Shown in pieces: positions 53,120-63,980 of a stretch of 64,000 nucleotides of DNA. The notes below the pieces were generated by a model, which saw only the letters and a list, made by a program, of their open reading frames with translations, did not search any database and was not told the DNA's origin. The translations under genes and the position numbers were made by a program. The stretch's first letter is position 1. Each line of letters begins with the position of its first letter. Origin of the DNA: Brevipalpus yothersi (lineage: Eukaryota > Arthropoda > Arachnida > Trombidiformes > Tenuipalpidae); contig QZCP01000154.1 of NCBI GenBank assembly GCA_003956705.1, positions 32,317 to 96,316 on the forward strand, given 5' to 3'.

Positions 53120-54398
53120 TGGGTTTCCAAAAGTGTCAACTGACTATCAAGAGTTTCTCAACAATTGTACAGTCGTTTGGTTTAGGATGAATACGATAGT
53201 CTCCACCGATAAGATAGGGTCCTGAACGGGCAGTGGGTGGTATCTAATCAGTTAGGACTATCGTATTCATCCTAAACCAAACGACTGTAATTCGTAATAG
53301 ATAGAAGTACGGGCTCATCAATGAGCAAATAATCTTGGATATCGATATGAACTCCTAATCTCCATTATTTTTCATTTCGCATCAAATAGAAAGTCATCAC
53401 CAATGATTTAAAGGCATTTCAACAAAATAACTAATTAATCATTTTCGAAAATTTTGTCGAAGACTTCCATAAACATACGTGCCAATAGCTAGACTTTCAT
53501 TTGAGTAATAATATTTCATCACTATTATTCTCTCTGATCGGCCTGTTCATGGTAATATAAGTTTTGGAAATCCTATTCGAAATATGTCTTTTGGTAAGAG
53601 ATTTCATTAGCTTATCAGCTTATCCATCATTTCAATTCTAACCTCCATTCTGCACAGTGAGTCGAACAGAAAGGTCACCCATGTGAGATCCAAGGAATTC
53701 TCCGCCAAGAAATTCAACGTTCAAGATTCGAGTTAGCGATCAGAAAATGAATTGACCCACTACTAATCGAACACAATTGTAGCTATTAGAGAGTTTGCTA
53801 AATTGAGATGAAATATACATCCAGTTTTCAATCCTCGTAAACTTTTTTGTGCAAAATGACCCGAAAAACGATGTCAATGAGTATGCAGTACAGTGGCTGA
53901 GCATCATTTCTTGTTTTCTGTTGTCAAAATAGTATCGTTTAGCTCTTATGAGGACTTGTTAATTTCAAAGTTCCACAACAAGAGTGAGTTTCGTGTACTG
54001 TGTAATAAAAAAGAGGAACTGCGAACAGTTATTGCCTCAGAAAAGTGGCAGATGAATCAAACATTGTAAGAGCTATCTATTAAAAGTGAGAAGAGTTTAT
54101 CAACCCTTCAATCTCTTCTTAAGTATATTTCATCTCTTATCACTGCTTATTTGCTTTTTAGTGAATTAGACTTGCAATTGAATTTTGATGAGTCGTTTCC
54201 TTGGCTCACTTGCAAATGAGCATTATAAAGTTATTCCTTTGATTTACATCACAGTGTTTCCATTTTTTTGAAGCTTCCTTGTGAGAACCTTGCAGAATTA
54301 TACCTACATATTTGAACTATTTCATTACTCACCTTGTGAATGATTGTTTTACATACAGCTGTTCATGGAACGTGGAGCGTTCAAGAATTCATTTTGAA
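53120..54398. repeat. Spacer between A11 and A12
   Basis: It contains the MITE at 53170-53287, the GATCACAC-type vestigial block (about 53550-53730) and, after an apparent deletion junction near 53990, the TGTGTAATAAAAAAGAGGAACTGCGAACAG vestigial exon-2 start. The octamer is lost (ATTTGCTTTT). CAGCTG is at 54356-54361. Confidence 0.55.
53170..53287. mobile_element. Tc1/mariner-type MITE, 118 bp
   Basis: It starts CAGTCGTTTGG and ends with the exact inverse. The inverted arms match without mismatch for about 31 bp inside the element and 33 bp counting the flanking TA. The TA dinucleotides at 53168-53169 and 53288-53289 are the target duplication. The equivalent spacer near 14756 reads CAATTGTAATTC without the insert, giving the empty site. 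There is no coding capacity. Confidence 0.93.
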
Positions 54399-55748
54399 AT
54401 GTCTTTCATGGTAAGAGATATGATTGTTAAACCATTGTATCACTATTCCACCTGATCATTGTTTTGTGTACAGATTGAATTGTCTAGAAAAGAGGAACTG
54501 AAAGAAGCTATTCGTGAACTTCTAAGAGATGGAAATCAGATGACAAGATTTCAGCGAGTGATTAAGAAAATAATCGATGAAAATATCTGCAATCTCAATC
54601 TTCAAACGGAAGATGACGATCAAGCTTCAGATTTCTTGATGAGTATTGACGAAGGGAAACCAAGTTACTCTGAGCAGGATGAACAGCTTCCTCAACCGTT
54701 TGTGAAGGATGAGAGAACAAACTCGAAAAATTCTCAAGACTCTAATCTGGATCTGGAAACGTGGAAACCCAATTCCTTCCAAGCAAATTCTCCCAAGCGA
54801 ATCAGGGAAGAATTGAATCAACCTCTTGATAAGCGTGATCTCGAAAGTGAAGCCAGCATTAAAATGCAGAAAAGTTCCAAGATGATAGATGTAGAAAAAT
54901 TTCGAATGCAAAGTGATTTCGAGACCAAATCAATGCTTATCAATCGTCAGGGGAAGATGAAAGTCAATTTGACTGATGACAATATCTATATTGATGGTAA
55001 AACTGGCTATGAATACCAAATCATCTATCAAGGGAAAGCCATTGATAAGAATCGTTTGAAACAGATTACAAAAACACAAGCTCAGGAGACAAAGTGTGGA
55101 TGGCTTCTCTGTAAGATTCACGATGAGTGCACTTTCTCAAAGCCTTTAGAAATAATAAAATCGAGAAAGGAGCAAAATTACTTCAATGGAGACTCCAGGA
55201 GGCACATCCGAGCTACTTTAGTTGAATATTTTTGCAGAGTATGTCTTCATACCTTCAGCTATTCAGCAAGCCTGGCATCTCATCTACGAAAGCACCTAGA
55301 GGGTTCTGAGGGGCCAAAAAGAGGAGTGGATATCAGGCAGATCACACCCAAAATCATGCAACCTCACCTAGATTTATCATTAATTGATTATCAAGGAAAA
55401 TATACACTGAAACTCACTAACCAGAATATGCATAGTTCCCTGGAATTCAACTGTAAATATCAGATCTATTACAAAGGCCAAGCTATCGATAAAGATGAAT
55501 TGGAGCAAATCATGGAGAAAAAAGTTATAAAATTGGAATCTGAATTATTTCTCTGCCCACTACATGAGAACTGTCTATATTCGAGAGAAGAGTTAAAAAA
55601 GTCGAGAAAAAGCAGAAGCCGATTCAATAGAGAAGTCTTGAAACATACTGGAGCTGCTTTCATCACATATTTGTGTAGACATTGTTTTCGTAAATTCAAT
55701 TTTTGCTGTAACATGTATAAGCATCTCAGAACTCATTATGATCCATGA
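54399..55748 (+). CDS. A12: two-module zinc-finger family protein (428 aa)
   Basis: Exon 1 is 54399-54410 (Met-Ser-Phe-Met) and exon 2 is 54474-55748, with a 63-bp intron ending GTGTACAG. N-terminus IELSRKEELKEAIRELL. Module 1: YQIIYQGKAIDK, CKIHDEC, finger YFCRVC, HLRKH. The inter-module linker is shortened and reads GPKRGVDIRQITPKIMQPHL. Module 2: YQIYYKGQAIDK, CPLHENC, a small insertion (EELKKSRKSRSR), and finger YLCRHC, HLRTH. All ligands are present and the frame is open. Of the two-module copies it has the most changed upstream octamer, so its expression may differ from its relatives. Confidence 0.77.
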
Positions 55749-57559
55749 TAACTTATGAGTATAAACTCAGAATGTTAATTTGAAAAGTCATTCAGCTCTT
55801 TATTCATTTTCAATTGTGTCAACAAGGTACGAACTGATCATCAAAATATCAAAATAAAATCAAAATATTCTGATTCCAACTAGAGCGATAGGAATTCTGC
55901 TTGATGAACAGAAACTGATTTAAATCATGATCGAACTCTCTTTGTTCATTAAGAGAAGTGTTTGATGAAAGGTACCAAGGAGATTACATTAGGAATTTCT
56001 TTATTCATCGATGCATACTCTTGTTATGAACAAATGATCTGTGATAAGGCTCTTTTCTATTTTATCTCATACAAATCTTTTGGATTAGCAATTCTAAATT
56101 CCAATCGGTATTTTCTGTTGCAAATAGTGTAATACTACCACAATAGTGTACTTTAAGTAGTAAGAGCAACGATTCATAGTTTATATATATTCGTATCTCA
56201 TTTTATGCACAATGAGCACAAAAATTGAATGAAAATAGCATGATTCCGATGATTGAAATAAAAAAAATATTTCTCAAAAGCTCAAGCTAAAATCTCAGAA
56301 TAATTTACATCATTAACAATGATGTTTTTCGTTCATTGAATTATCATACATATCATATATGCAGTTTTGTTCTGTAAATAAGTGGGAGCAATGATTCATA
56401 TTCTTGTATCTTATTTTATACACGATGAGCACATCAATGCATTGAGATTATCATGAGTTCGATGACTGGATTGGAACAAATATTTTACAAAAGCTCAAGC
56501 TATAAATTCAAAATTATTTGCACCATGAGCAGTGAATAGTGTTATTCGTTGGTCTACGTTATTCAATGCAATGAATGAATGATCTAATCAGTTGGAAATT
56601 TTGTCAGATAACATCACTCGTTTGAATGGCGGGTACAGATGAGTGAAAAAAAGGCTCAAGAAGCAACATCCAAATCTGGAGTTACATCATTGTGAAATCA
56701 ATGGACAAACCACATTGATCGAAAAGTTTTTGGTTAAAGATTACCAGAAATAACACATTGATAATTTTTTAATACCTCATCATTCATATCGGAATTAATT
56801 CAAAAGAGGTATTTTGATAGATCATATCGATACCTTTGAGGCTCTGGGTATCTGTATAAACCTATTATCTATACAATTTGTTCTTTTCCCAAGAAATGGG
56901 AAGTCAATATCAAAGATTTACATGTATCCTGACCAATCAATCAATTAGTTATGCTTGAGGAATTTGTCGGAGCCATCCAGGTACACGCATGCTAACCTGA
57001 TACCTGTACTTTCATCTGAGCTGTAAAGTTTTTTACCTATTATTCTTTATATTCGAGCAATTTACAGTTATTAGAATTTTAAGTATTTCATCTTGAATGT
57101 CCTTTCAAGCTGTCTCATCAGCTTATTAGTTTATCCGTGATTTCATTCCCCATTTTGTGTGCTGTGTAATAAAAAAGAAAATTGAGAATAGTCATTGCTT
57201 GCAAAAAAAGTCAGATAGATCAAACACTCTGAGAGCTATTTATCAAAGACCAAAAGAGCTTATCAACCCTTCCTCTCCTATTCACCCTCCTTATCTTCTT
57301 CACAAGTGTATTTTATCCCTTCTCACTGCTTGTTTGCATATACTAGTACAGTATGTAGTGTATTAACTAGCAAGTGAGTGTGATTCAGTCGTTTCTTTGG
57401 TTTTCATCACCACAGTGAATTCATTTTTCAAAAGTTCTCTTGCAAAGACCTTGACCGGAATTACATGTAGCCCCACAATATTTGAATATTTGTATTCCTC
57501 ACTCCCATTGTGAATGAATGTTCCACTCACAGTTGTTCAATTGTAAAACGTCCAAGAGT
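55749..57559. repeat. Spacer between A12 and A13
   Basis: A common downstream spacer that is partly duplicated within itself: the GATGAGCACA...AAAGCTCAAGCTA block occurs near 56210 and again near 56425. A vestigial exon-2 start (TGTGTAATAAAAAAGAAAATTGAGAATAG) lies near 57160. The octamer position reads GTTTGCAT. Confidence 0.5.
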
Positions 57560-57705
57560 TTTTTTCAAAACGTCTTTCATGGTAAGAGATATTCTTGTTC
57601 AACCATAATACCTGTCATCTCAAAACTTATCATCGTATCGCCTACAGCTTGGATCGCCTAGAGTAAAGGAGCTTAAAGAAGCTATTGGTGAACTTCATAT
57701 TTGAA
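57560..57705 (+). pseudogene. Extra 5' end in front of A13, start codon lost
   Basis: CAAAACGTCTTTCATGGTAAGAG is exon 1 with ATG changed to ACG. An intron follows and ends GCCTACAG, then exon-2 codons LGSPRVKELKEAIGEL break off after GAACTT. The next bases (CATATTTGAATTC...) are the upstream leader of a second 5' end. It is a tandem duplication caught with its junction. Confidence 0.8.
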
Positions 57706-57787
57706 TTCTTCTATTACTTTTTTCTGTCGACGATCGTCTTTCATTCACTGGTCATAGAACATAAAGCGTCCACGAATTCATTTTAAA

Positions 57788-59114
57788 ATGTCTTTCATGG
57801 TAAGATTTCCATCATTGTATCACTATTTTACACAAATCATCGTTTCATGGACAGATTGAATCAACTAAAAGGAAAGAACTGAGAGAAGCTATTCGTGAAC
57901 TTCTAAGCGATCGACATCAAAGTACAAGATTCGAGAGAGTGATCAGGAAAATAATTGATGAAAATATTTGTAATCTCAATGTTCAAACGAGAGATGGAGA
58001 AAAAGTCTCAGATTTCCGGGTGAGTATTGACGAAGGGAAACTAAGTCATTTTGGAGAGGATAATCAGCTTCCCAAACAGTTCGTGAAAGATGAAGAAGTT
58101 GACCCAAAAAAACCTCAGAATTATGAGCTGGAAGCATCGTGGAAACCTCATATCCTTCAATCTTCAAAGCCAACTACAGAAGAATTGGATCCATCCTCAA
58201 ATTCTGATGAGCTTGATCTTGAAAGTGAAACCAACATTAACATGGAGAAAAGTTTCAAGATGATAAGTAGGGAAGAATTTCGAATACAAACTGATAACGA
58301 GACCAGATCAGTGCCCAGAGGTTGTCAGAAGGTGGGGATCAATTTGACCGATGACAATATCTATATTGATGGAACAACTGGCTTTGGATACCAAATCATT
58401 TTTCGAGGGAAAGCTATTGATAAAGATCGTTTGCAACAAATCACTGAAGCAAAAACTCAGAGGACGAAGCGTGGATGGCTTCTCTGTACAGCTCATGATG
58501 AGTGTATCTTTTCGAAACCTCCAAAAGTGGAAAAGTCAAGAGGAAAACTGGATCGATTCAATCATAGCACCAAAAAGCACATCAGAACTACTTTAGTTAA
58601 ATATTTTTGCAGAGTATGTCTTCTTTCATTCAGCTACTCGATGAGCCCAGTAACTCATCTAAAAAGGCACTCGAAAACAGAAGATGTACTAACAGGGAGA
58701 AAAGTGAAAAGAGTTACTCCAAAAAACATGCCACCTTATCCAAAGATATCGTTGATGGACTTGCAAGGAAAATACAGACTTCAACTGACTGATGAGAATA
58801 TTCAGACAATGTCTACCATTGGCTATAAATATCAGATCTATTATAGGGGGCAATCTATCGATAAAGATCAATTGAAGCAAATTATGAAGAAAAAGGTTAT
58901 AAAATCGAAATCTGGATTATTTCTCTGCCCACTCCATGAAGACTGTCCATATTCGAGAGAGAAATCATCTATGAAAAGCAGATCACAATTCAATCAAGAT
59001 CTTCTAAAACATACTGGAGCTGCTTTCATCACATATTTGTGTAGGCATTGTTTTCAATTATTGAATCGTCCGTGTAGCATGAATGCGCATCTCAAAATTC
59101 ACTATGATCCATGA
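57788..59114 (+). CDS. A13: two-module zinc-finger family protein (423 aa)
   Basis: Exon 1 is 57788-57799 (Met-Ser-Phe-Met, donor GTAAGAT) and exon 2 is 57855-59114, with the shortest intron of the family (55 bp, ending GGACAG). N-terminus IESTKRKELREAIRELL. Module 1: YQIIFRGKAIDK, CTAHDEC, finger YFCRVC, HLKRH. Module 2: YQIYYRGQSIDK, CPLHEDC, finger YLCRHC, HLKIH. The linker between modules is short (SKTEDVLTGRKVKRVTPKNM). It has a leader related to A11 (CATAGAACATAAAGCGT) but no CAGCTG. The ORF is intact. This is the last gene of the array. Confidence 0.76.
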
Positions 59115-60407
59115 AAACTTATAAGTATAAATTCTGATTGTTAATTTGAGGAGTCATTCAGCTCTTTGCTCATTTTCAACTGTGTCAATGACGTACAATT
59201 TGATCATTAAAATTTTTCGGTTTTAATCAGAGCGACAAGAATTCTAATGAACAGAAACTGATTTAAACCATGATCGAGCTCTCTCTCTGTTGATACAGGG
59301 AATTGTTTGATTAAAATTATCATTGCGAAAACATTAGGAATTTTTTCAATCATTGAAGAATATTGATGTTATGATTAACATTGAATTTATATGAAATTAG
59401 GTTCTTCTTTTTCCTCTCACACAAAACTTTTGAATTTGAATTTTGAATAGATATTTTTTGTTGTGAATAGGGCATGACTATCACAATAGTGTATCGTAAA
59501 TAAATGAGGGCAATAATCTATATTCTCGTATCTCATCTCATGAAAAGAAAAATTGAATGAAAAAAGCATGATTTTGATGGTTGAAATGGGAGGAATATTT
59601 CTCAAAAGCCAAAAATTCAAAATTGTTCAGTTCATCAGTATTGAGAGATTTTATTCGTTGGTTTACGATATAAAATGTGATGATGAAGAAAGGAGAGATC
59701 TAATGAGCTGGAAATTTCGTCAAAAAACATCCCAGCGATATTCTAGGTGATCATCACTCTTTATAATTCTCTTAATCAATCAAATCAGAGCCATGGAACT
59801 GTAGAAAAGTATGCTCATATTTCCTTAGAGACAACTTTCATGATAAAAAGCCTCTATAATCAATCACATCATCAATTTTACAGTTTGTCAATCTATCAGC
59901 ACGAACCTAGTGAGAACATGCAAGAATATCAGTCGGGCTCAAGATTGCTAACTCATAGTTATCAAAATCTCTATACAAGCTCTCTATGATGAGGTTACAT
60001 GAAAATTATATCGCTCGTTTGAATGGCTAGTACAGATGAGTTCAATGCCGAAGAACAACCATTCAAATCTAGAGCGTTATCTTTGTGAAATCAGTGAAAG
60101 ATCATCAAAAATAACCGATAATTAAGTTATTAATACCTCATCATTCGAAATCAATTCAACAGAGGTATATTGATACTCTTGACCACTTTTTCCCCCCACA
60201 TTTTGTTCTCTTACCAAAAACGGAAAATCATCATCAAAGAATAACATGTAAACTAACAATTAGTTAATTAGTTATTTTTGAAAATATTTCTGGAGCCCTG
60301 TACTGACAGACTCGCTAGCCCGATGGATGTGCATTCATCTGAGTTGTAATATTTTATACCCATTATTTTCTATATTCGGCCCATTTACAGTAATCAGAAT
60401 TATGAGC
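59115..60407. repeat. Spacer downstream of A13, cut at 60408
   Basis: Copy of the 11631-12985 type spacer, including CTCATAGTTATC and the CCCATTTACAGTAATCAGAATTATGAGCATT block. It stops abruptly where other copies continue CCATCTTGAG. Confidence 0.6.
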
Positions 60408-60898
60408 ATTTGTTATAAGAATCTCAAGTTCTATCGGAGCAAAGCTCGTCAAGGGCTTAAGAATCTGGCTTTACAGAGCTATCAGGGCCACCGACGCTCT
60501 GAAGGCGAACCTTTACCTAACCGGTCGTGAGTACCCGAAGTAGACTGGTAAATGGGGAATTGGTTTAGTGATTAAACTGATTTAATAAATGAAATGACAA
60601 AAGAAAGAACATAAAGTAATAGTCACAGTTACACAATTTAGGGGACACAAGTCTTAGCATTAAGCATAAGCAATGACATAGACGTTAATCATAAGCATTA
60701 GCATAACCATAAGTAAGCATAAGCATGAGCATAAGCATGCGGTCGTCATGACCGTCACGGTGTTTTATACCCCTCTCATCAAGGGAGCAGTCCGAGAGAG
60801 ACAGAAATTATAAGTGAGAATTAGAAAAGAATAAGAAAACCGTTGGAAGCCATGAAGGCTGACAGCGACGTTGGTGAGGGCTCAGAATTATGCTCACA
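60408..60898 (-). repeat. Candidate 3' LTR of a further retroelement
   Basis: The segment begins TGTTATAAG exactly at the break in the array spacer and ends CTCACA. It is followed on the minus strand's 5' side by a purine tract (AGCGAGGGGGTT, plus 60899-60910). It contains TATAAAA on the minus strand (near 60770), correctly oriented for an LTR promoter, and a CATAAG-rich stretch at 60655-60740. The partner LTR would lie outside the window, so the call is provisional. Confidence 0.45.
60655..60742. repeat. Irregular CATAAG/AGCATA simple repeat
   Basis: Many imperfect copies of AAGCAT and TAAGCA, inside the candidate LTR. Confidence 0.7.
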
Positions 60899-60959
60899 AA
60901 CCCCCTCGCTTGACCAAGATAGTCCTCGCCGATGATGAGTGGACAGATTGAATGGCTGA

Positions 60960-63900
60960 CTACGGTTGGCTTGAATCACCAGAATCGGGTTGAGTGACTT
61001 GACCAACGACATCAGGTTGATGAACAAGTTCACCAGATGAACTTGCTGGCTGCTCGTGATCAGTGGTGTCCTTAGCAGCACAAATGGGTGGCATTAGACC
61101 AGAAACCAATGGTTGTTCGGCCTCTTCATGAGGAGAAATAGGCTCGACAACAGGAGAGTATCCTTCTGGTTGACCAGTTGATTGCTCACAGAGTGAGGCT
61201 TCGTCATGGAGCTCGGTAGCTTCTTTTTCGGCTTGAGCTTCGACAGCAGGATCTGGTTGTTGATCTTCTTGGTGATCGAGAACTTGAATTCGACCACTTT
61301 GAATGAGATCCTCGATGGGTTGCAAACGGAGTGCAGCAGCTTGGGCATGAAGCCTGACCAAAAGATCGTCATCACTTTCAGTACTAGGCCCAGTCTTGGC
61401 GATAGTATAATAGACATCAGTACAGTCACTTGAACTAGGACTGGTGTCAAGAACTGGAGCATTCTGCTCATCATGAGCAGCAACTTCACCTGTGGAACTA
61501 TCCATAGGTGTTGCTGGTACAGATTCAGCATCTTTGGTTGTAACAGTATTGGGTGCTTGAGCATCAGCTTGCCCGTCAGTGGCACCATTGTTACCAGATG
61601 GAAGATTGGAATCATCAACCACCATAGGTTCGATGATTGGTTCTTCTGCATTAGCAGGATTAATTTCATCTCCAACCTCCTGAGGAGCGCTTTGAGAAGG
61701 ATGAGGTTGGTCACCGACTGGGTAGTCGGCTCTCTGAAGAAGAGGATGACCATGTTGGAAGTTGTTGGGGTTCTCGTCAAGAGGATCCCAATCAGGGTGT
61801 TCATTAACCCTATCCTGAGGTGGATTATCAGGTAGATCGAGAGGATCATAAGCAAAAGGATCATCTAAAAGACTTGGATGACCACCCTCCCATTGACTAA
61901 TTTCAGCAAATCTTCCCGCGGTCCAGACGATTTCTCTCTGTCTAGGGAAGTAATATGACCTGAAGAGACTTGCAGGCCAAGATCTACGATTAGCTGTATG
62001 GACATACAGTAACCTGGAAACCCATGCATTAGGGCCGACGTGAGGTCGATGTCCCATGGCCAATCTCTTGAATAGAAGAAAGAGCTTAATGGCCACTAGA
62101 GCACTGAACGTAGGTGGATGAGGCTCAGGAAACGTTACGTCTCCTATCAGATGAGCCAAACATCTGAAATTGAAAGATTGCATGTCTACTCTTGGAGTGA
62201 GTAACTGACATAAGTTAACAAACTTGGGCCGGAAGACGGCAAGTTGTTCCGGAGTGAATCCGAGAGTTCGAAGCTGGGCTTCTGGATTAGCACCAGTGAT
62301 TCGAGTAGCAGCAAAGAGAAATTCCACAACCTGACGTTGGGCCGCTTGAGGAGTCAATCCATATTTAATGTGCTCCTTTCGCAGACCATGAAGTGGAGTG
62401 TTCATTCTCTTGATGAGATCTGAAGCATGCCTGATGTATGTTTCAAACAATACTTCCTGATTGTGGTTGACAATAGCAAACCAGACAGCTCGAGTTTCGC
62501 CATTGATTGGCTGATGTTCAGTGCCAACCATAGCACACTCAGCATGTACAGATATAACCATTCCGATAGGGAAGGTATATTCTAGCCTATTACGGTAGAG
62601 AACTGTTTCCATCCATTCAGGGAAACGTGGGCATTCGGCGTGAGGCCGAGCTTGCCAATTCGAGACACGGCGCCTAATTTTAGGACCAACTGCTACCATC
62701 TCGTTCACATTCTCTTGGAAATTACCGTTCAAATGAAGCTGATCATACAGCCGAAGCAATTCAGCCACTTCATCTTGAGTTAGATGAAGACGGATCTCGG
62801 TTCGATGGTACCATGAAGGTAACTGATCCCGAGGGACCATAGGAGCATTCACATTTCGATCTCTCCTATACCTTTCATACCGCTGATGACGGTTTCGAAC
62901 TGCTTGAATAGGTCCATGAGGAGCCTCAGCAGGACGAGCCGCTTCAGGAACTTGTTGTTCATCGAGTTGATGATCTTGATGGTCATCATCAACCGGCATT
63001 ACTCCCCAATCAAGATTTACCTGGGGTTCAGGTCCAATTTCATTTTCAAGACCTGCCACTTCTTGTTGCTCGTTCCTCCGAGGAGGAGATCGAGACCTGT
63101 CGTCGGGATGACGAGAAGCTCGAGAACCTGGACGAGACTGAAGTGAACCTTCAAATACAAAGAGTTGTTGTTGAGCTACATCCTTTGGAACCAATCGATT
63201 TGGTCCAGAGGGGCCAGGAACATTAGATTCATCACCCATAGCTACATCGGGTACCAAAAACACTTCTCTCCTCGATGGAGATAGGTTGGCAAACCCTGGT
63301 GAATATGGTAAACACCGTGATGGTGAAACCGACTGGGAAAGAACTGATCTTTGCTCTTGTTGGGCTGAGAAGATCATCTCTCTCAGTGCATCGTCACGAT
63401 ATCTCATGAGTATCAGAGTATAATCTGGTGTGTTGTCAATTTCACCAGTACTACATGAGACTACGTGCTCTTCAAAATCAGCATAGTGCATCGCTTCTTC
63501 GCAATGAATGCGAGCACATTTGAAAAGGGTGTTATTATAGATGTTCACCAACGTTTGTGGTGGTGTACCTAGATCACCAAGACGGTGTTCAGAAATACAC
63601 TTTTCATTAACACACAAAAACTCACCAACACCATACGCGCTAATGATAGGCCGCATGATGGGCTTCATGTCCATTAGGTAGTGTAGACACTGAGTACAGT
63701 ACAGTGATCTGCACGTCACACAAAAGTTCAGACCTCGAACGACATGTTCGCAGAGGCTGCACACAAAGTTGAGTTCATAGGGAAAGAATTCCACACTTTT
63801 TACTTGGTTTCCACGAAAGCCATGGAAATCAAACGGTCGCATCAGATGAACTCCGGCATTTTGGAATGAGGCAAGCCGAAGCTTGGTAAGGATGATGTCA

Positions 63901-63980
63901 AAGAATGACTTACCAGACCGGGCAACTTGTTGATTTCCGGATGGGCTAGGAGTAGTTACATTACTACCTCCTGAAGCCAT
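60960..63980 (-). CDS. 1006-residue RING/TRAF-zinc-finger protein with exonuclease-like region
   Basis: A single intronless ORF from ATG at 63980 to TAG. Residues 74-128 hold eight Cys in a RING-like order (C74-x2-C77-x9-C87-x2-C90-x4-C95-x2-C98, then C123, C128). Residues 155-176 match a TRAF-type finger (C-x4-C-x11-H-x3-C). A Ser/Pro-rich and acidic region follows. Residues about 470-630 resemble a REXO/ISG20-type DEDDh exonuclease: HAECAMVGTEH in place of the usual D-C-E-M-V-G, then FAIVNHNQEVLFETYIRH, and a late HPPTFSALVAIKLF where H..D is expected. The catalytic acids appear replaced, so activity is doubtful. The C-terminal 300 residues are acidic and low in complexity. Base composition is richer in G and C than the array. 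It lies beside a candidate 3' LTR, so it may be carried by a retroelement; a host gene is the alternative. Confidence 0.65.
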   Translation of the reverse strand: MASGGSNVTTPSPSGNQQVARSGKSFFDIILTKLRLASFQNAGVHLMRPFDFHGFRGNQVKSVEFFPYELNFVCSLCEHVVRGLNFCVTCRSLYCTQCLHYLMDMKPIMRPIISAYGVGEFLCVNEKCISEHRLGDLGTPPQTLVNIYNNTLFKCARIHCEEAMHYADFEEHVVSCSTGEIDNTPDYTLILMRYRDDALREMIFSAQQEQRSVLSQSVSPSRCLPYSPGFANLSPSRREVFLVPDVAMGDESNVPGPSGPNRLVPKDVAQQQLFVFEGSLQSRPGSRASRHPDDRSRSPPRRNEQQEVAGLENEIGPEPQVNLDWGVMPVDDDHQDHQLDEQQVPEAARPAEAPHGPIQAVRNRHQRYERYRRDRNVNAPMVPRDQLPSWYHRTEIRLHLTQDEVAELLRLYDQLHLNGNFQENVNEMVAVGPKIRRRVSNWQARPHAECPRFPEWMETVLYRNRLEYTFPIGMVISVHAECAMVGTEHQPINGETRAVWFAIVNHNQEVLFETYIRHASDLIKRMNTPLHGLRKEHIKYGLTPQAAQRQVVEFLFAATRITGANPEAQLRTLGFTPEQLAVFRPKFVNLCQLLTPRVDMQSFNFRCLAHLIGDVTFPEPHPPTFSALVAIKLFLLFKRLAMGHRPHVGPNAWVSRLLYVHTANRRSWPASLFRSYYFPRQREIVWTAGRFAEISQWEGGHPSLLDDPFAYDPLDLPDNPPQDRVNEHPDWDPLDENPNNFQHGHPLLQRADYPVGDQPHPSQSAPQEVGDEINPANAEEPIIEPMVVDDSNLPSGNNGATDGQADAQAPNTVTTKDAESVPATPMDSSTGEVAAHDEQNAPVLDTSPSSSDCTDVYYTIAKTGPSTESDDDLLVRLHAQAAALRLQPIEDLIQSGRIQVLDHQEDQQPDPAVEAQAEKEATELHDEASLCEQSTGQPEGYSPVVEPISPHEEAEQPLVSGLMPPICAAKDTTDHEQPASSSGELVHQPDVVGQVTQPDSGDSSQP

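Noticed and set aside
60410..60560. GC-richer stretch considered as a structural RNA gene
   Set aside because: No tRNA or rRNA signature could be recognised; it fits better within the candidate LTR.
61094..61864. Minus-strand frame of 256 codons
   Set aside because: It is a shifted frame of the 1006-codon ORF, rich in Leu and Ile from low-complexity codons.
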